Assembly: GCA_003648455.1 (NCBI GenBank)
Contig: QMPG01000242.1
Coordinates: 1-5,410, forward strand
Direction: 5' to 3'
Length of the DNA: 5,410 nucleotides
Source of the DNA: Bacteroidota bacterium
GTDB lineage: Bacteria > Bacteroidota > Bacteroidia > Bacteroidales > B39-G9
The notes under the pieces were generated by a model, which searched no databases, was not told the origin of the DNA, and saw only the letters and a list, made by a program, of their open reading frames with translations. Each line of letters starts with the position of its first letter. Position 1 is the first letter of the stretch. Both the position numbers and the translations under genes were made by a program. Of the stretch, positions 4,916 to 5,410 are shown one piece after another.

Positions 4916-5410
4916 ATGGCAAAATCACATTTATATTTCAAGAACCCATCAGAGGGAGTTGTTTCGTACAAAGCAAGACAAGGAGGAATGGGGAATAGTA
5001 TAGAGGATGATGAAAATGAAAAAAATTATGTTCCAATTGCTAATGCTTTCAAACGATATGTTAGTAATTATAACAGCGCAATTCAACATAGGATTGATAA
5101 TAGAAATCTTAGAGTACAAAGCCATTTTGATTTAATTGAATTAACATTTCAAGGAAGTTTTCAGCAAGAGAAGTATCAAGCACATTATATTCAAGCATTT
5201 GGTCTAGTTCCTGTAAGGTTTACACTTTTCAATAAAAAGATATTATTTGCTATTGAAAATAGACTAAAATTTAAGCATTTTTTTCAACAGCTCAAGAATT
5301 TTATTACAAAATACACCAATGGTACTAATGTTGATTTTGATGGTAAAATAAAGTTTATAAAAAGTTTTAAGCTATTCTCTTCTGATGCAATGTATGGTGA
5401 TATTGATAAT
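4916..5410 (+). CDS. Unidentified soluble protein, N-terminal 165 residues (3' partial)
   Basis: An uninterrupted frame begins at ATG 4916 and runs off the window end. It starts MAKSHLYFKNPSEGVVSYKA, followed by an acidic patch (SIEDDENEKNY), then mixed alpha/beta-like sequence including HFDLIELTFQGSF, FGLVPVRFTLFNKKILFAIEN and KHFFQQLKNFITKY. There is no signal peptide or membrane helix, so it is probably cytoplasmic. The pattern of short beta strands (IELTF, FGLVPVRFT, ILFAIEN) followed by an amphipathic helix resembles, from memory, N-terminal domains placed before a subtilase (S8) domain in some Bacteroidota proteins that start with HLYFKNP. No catalytic Asp, His or Ser block is in view, so this is a guess. 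The start is sound: an A/T-rich leader precedes it, the previous 540 bp are non-coding, and MAKSHLYF reads as a natural N-terminus. Coding is well supported by codon pattern and length; the function is unknown. Confidence 0.85.
   Translation, partial: MAKSHLYFKNPSEGVVSYKARQGGMGNSIEDDENEKNYVPIANAFKRYVSNYNSAIQHRIDNRNLRVQSHFDLIELTFQGSFQQEKYQAHYIQAFGLVPVRFTLFNKKILFAIENRLKFKHFFQQLKNFITKYTNGTNVDFDGKIKFIKSFKLFSSDAMYGDIDN

Noticed and set aside
1..5410. CRISPR array, tRNA, rRNA, complete insertion sequence or double-glycine precursor peptide
   Set aside because: Looked for and not seen: no regularly spaced 25-40 bp repeats, no cloverleaf or rRNA-like sequence, no transposase frame, and no small frame with a GG or GA leader near the exporter.

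Overview
The window looks like a low-GC member of the Bacteroidota (Bacteroidetes), probably a flavobacterium- or cytophaga-like organism. The base composition is strongly AT-rich. Genes are preceded by A-rich leaders rather than clear Shine-Dalgarno boxes, and one small gene has a good match to the Bacteroidota promoter (-7 box TAnnTTTG). The ABC exporter/HlyD pair is also of the type common in that phylum. The organism assignment is inference; no rRNA or tRNA gene is present.

Region 1 (1-2187) is a type I secretion module. It contains the ATP-binding half of an ABC exporter whose membrane part lies before the window, then a complete HlyD-type periplasmic adaptor. The two are separated by 91 bp of 8-bp repeats that form a large imperfect inverted repeat. 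Together they would move a peptide or protein from the cytoplasm to an outer-membrane TolC-like channel. No double-glycine precursor peptide was found in the window.

Region 2 (2188-3194) holds small genes and signals. A GC-rich island of about 90 bp with a 14-bp direct repeat directly follows hlyD. Next come two palindromes exactly 21 bp apart, overlapping a Bacteroidota-type promoter. This promoter would drive a 42-residue, very basic, proline-rich small protein. After it lies a 68-residue Cys/His-rich protein that is probably zinc-binding and ends at a convincing intrinsic terminator.

Region 3 (3315-4373) looks rearranged. The start of a uracil-DNA-glycosylase-superfamily gene, itself broken by a one-base shift in an A7 run, stops abruptly after its NRFWK motif. 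It runs into sequence that becomes a membrane protein with a SLATT/DUF4231-like architecture (2TM effector family). The expected N-terminus of that protein seems to lie in a different frame just upstream, so the gene may be frameshifted and 5'-truncated or may use an internal start.

Region 4 (4374-4915) is 542 bp without a gene but rich in inverted repeats, including a perfect 12-bp stem at 4591-4630. Region 5 (4916 to the end) is the first 165 codons of an unidentified soluble protein, possibly the N-terminal domain of a subtilase-type (S8) protein, although no catalytic domain is in view. A SLATT-like effector next to gene debris and an unknown large gene resembles accessory or defence-type DNA, but the window does not prove a defence system.
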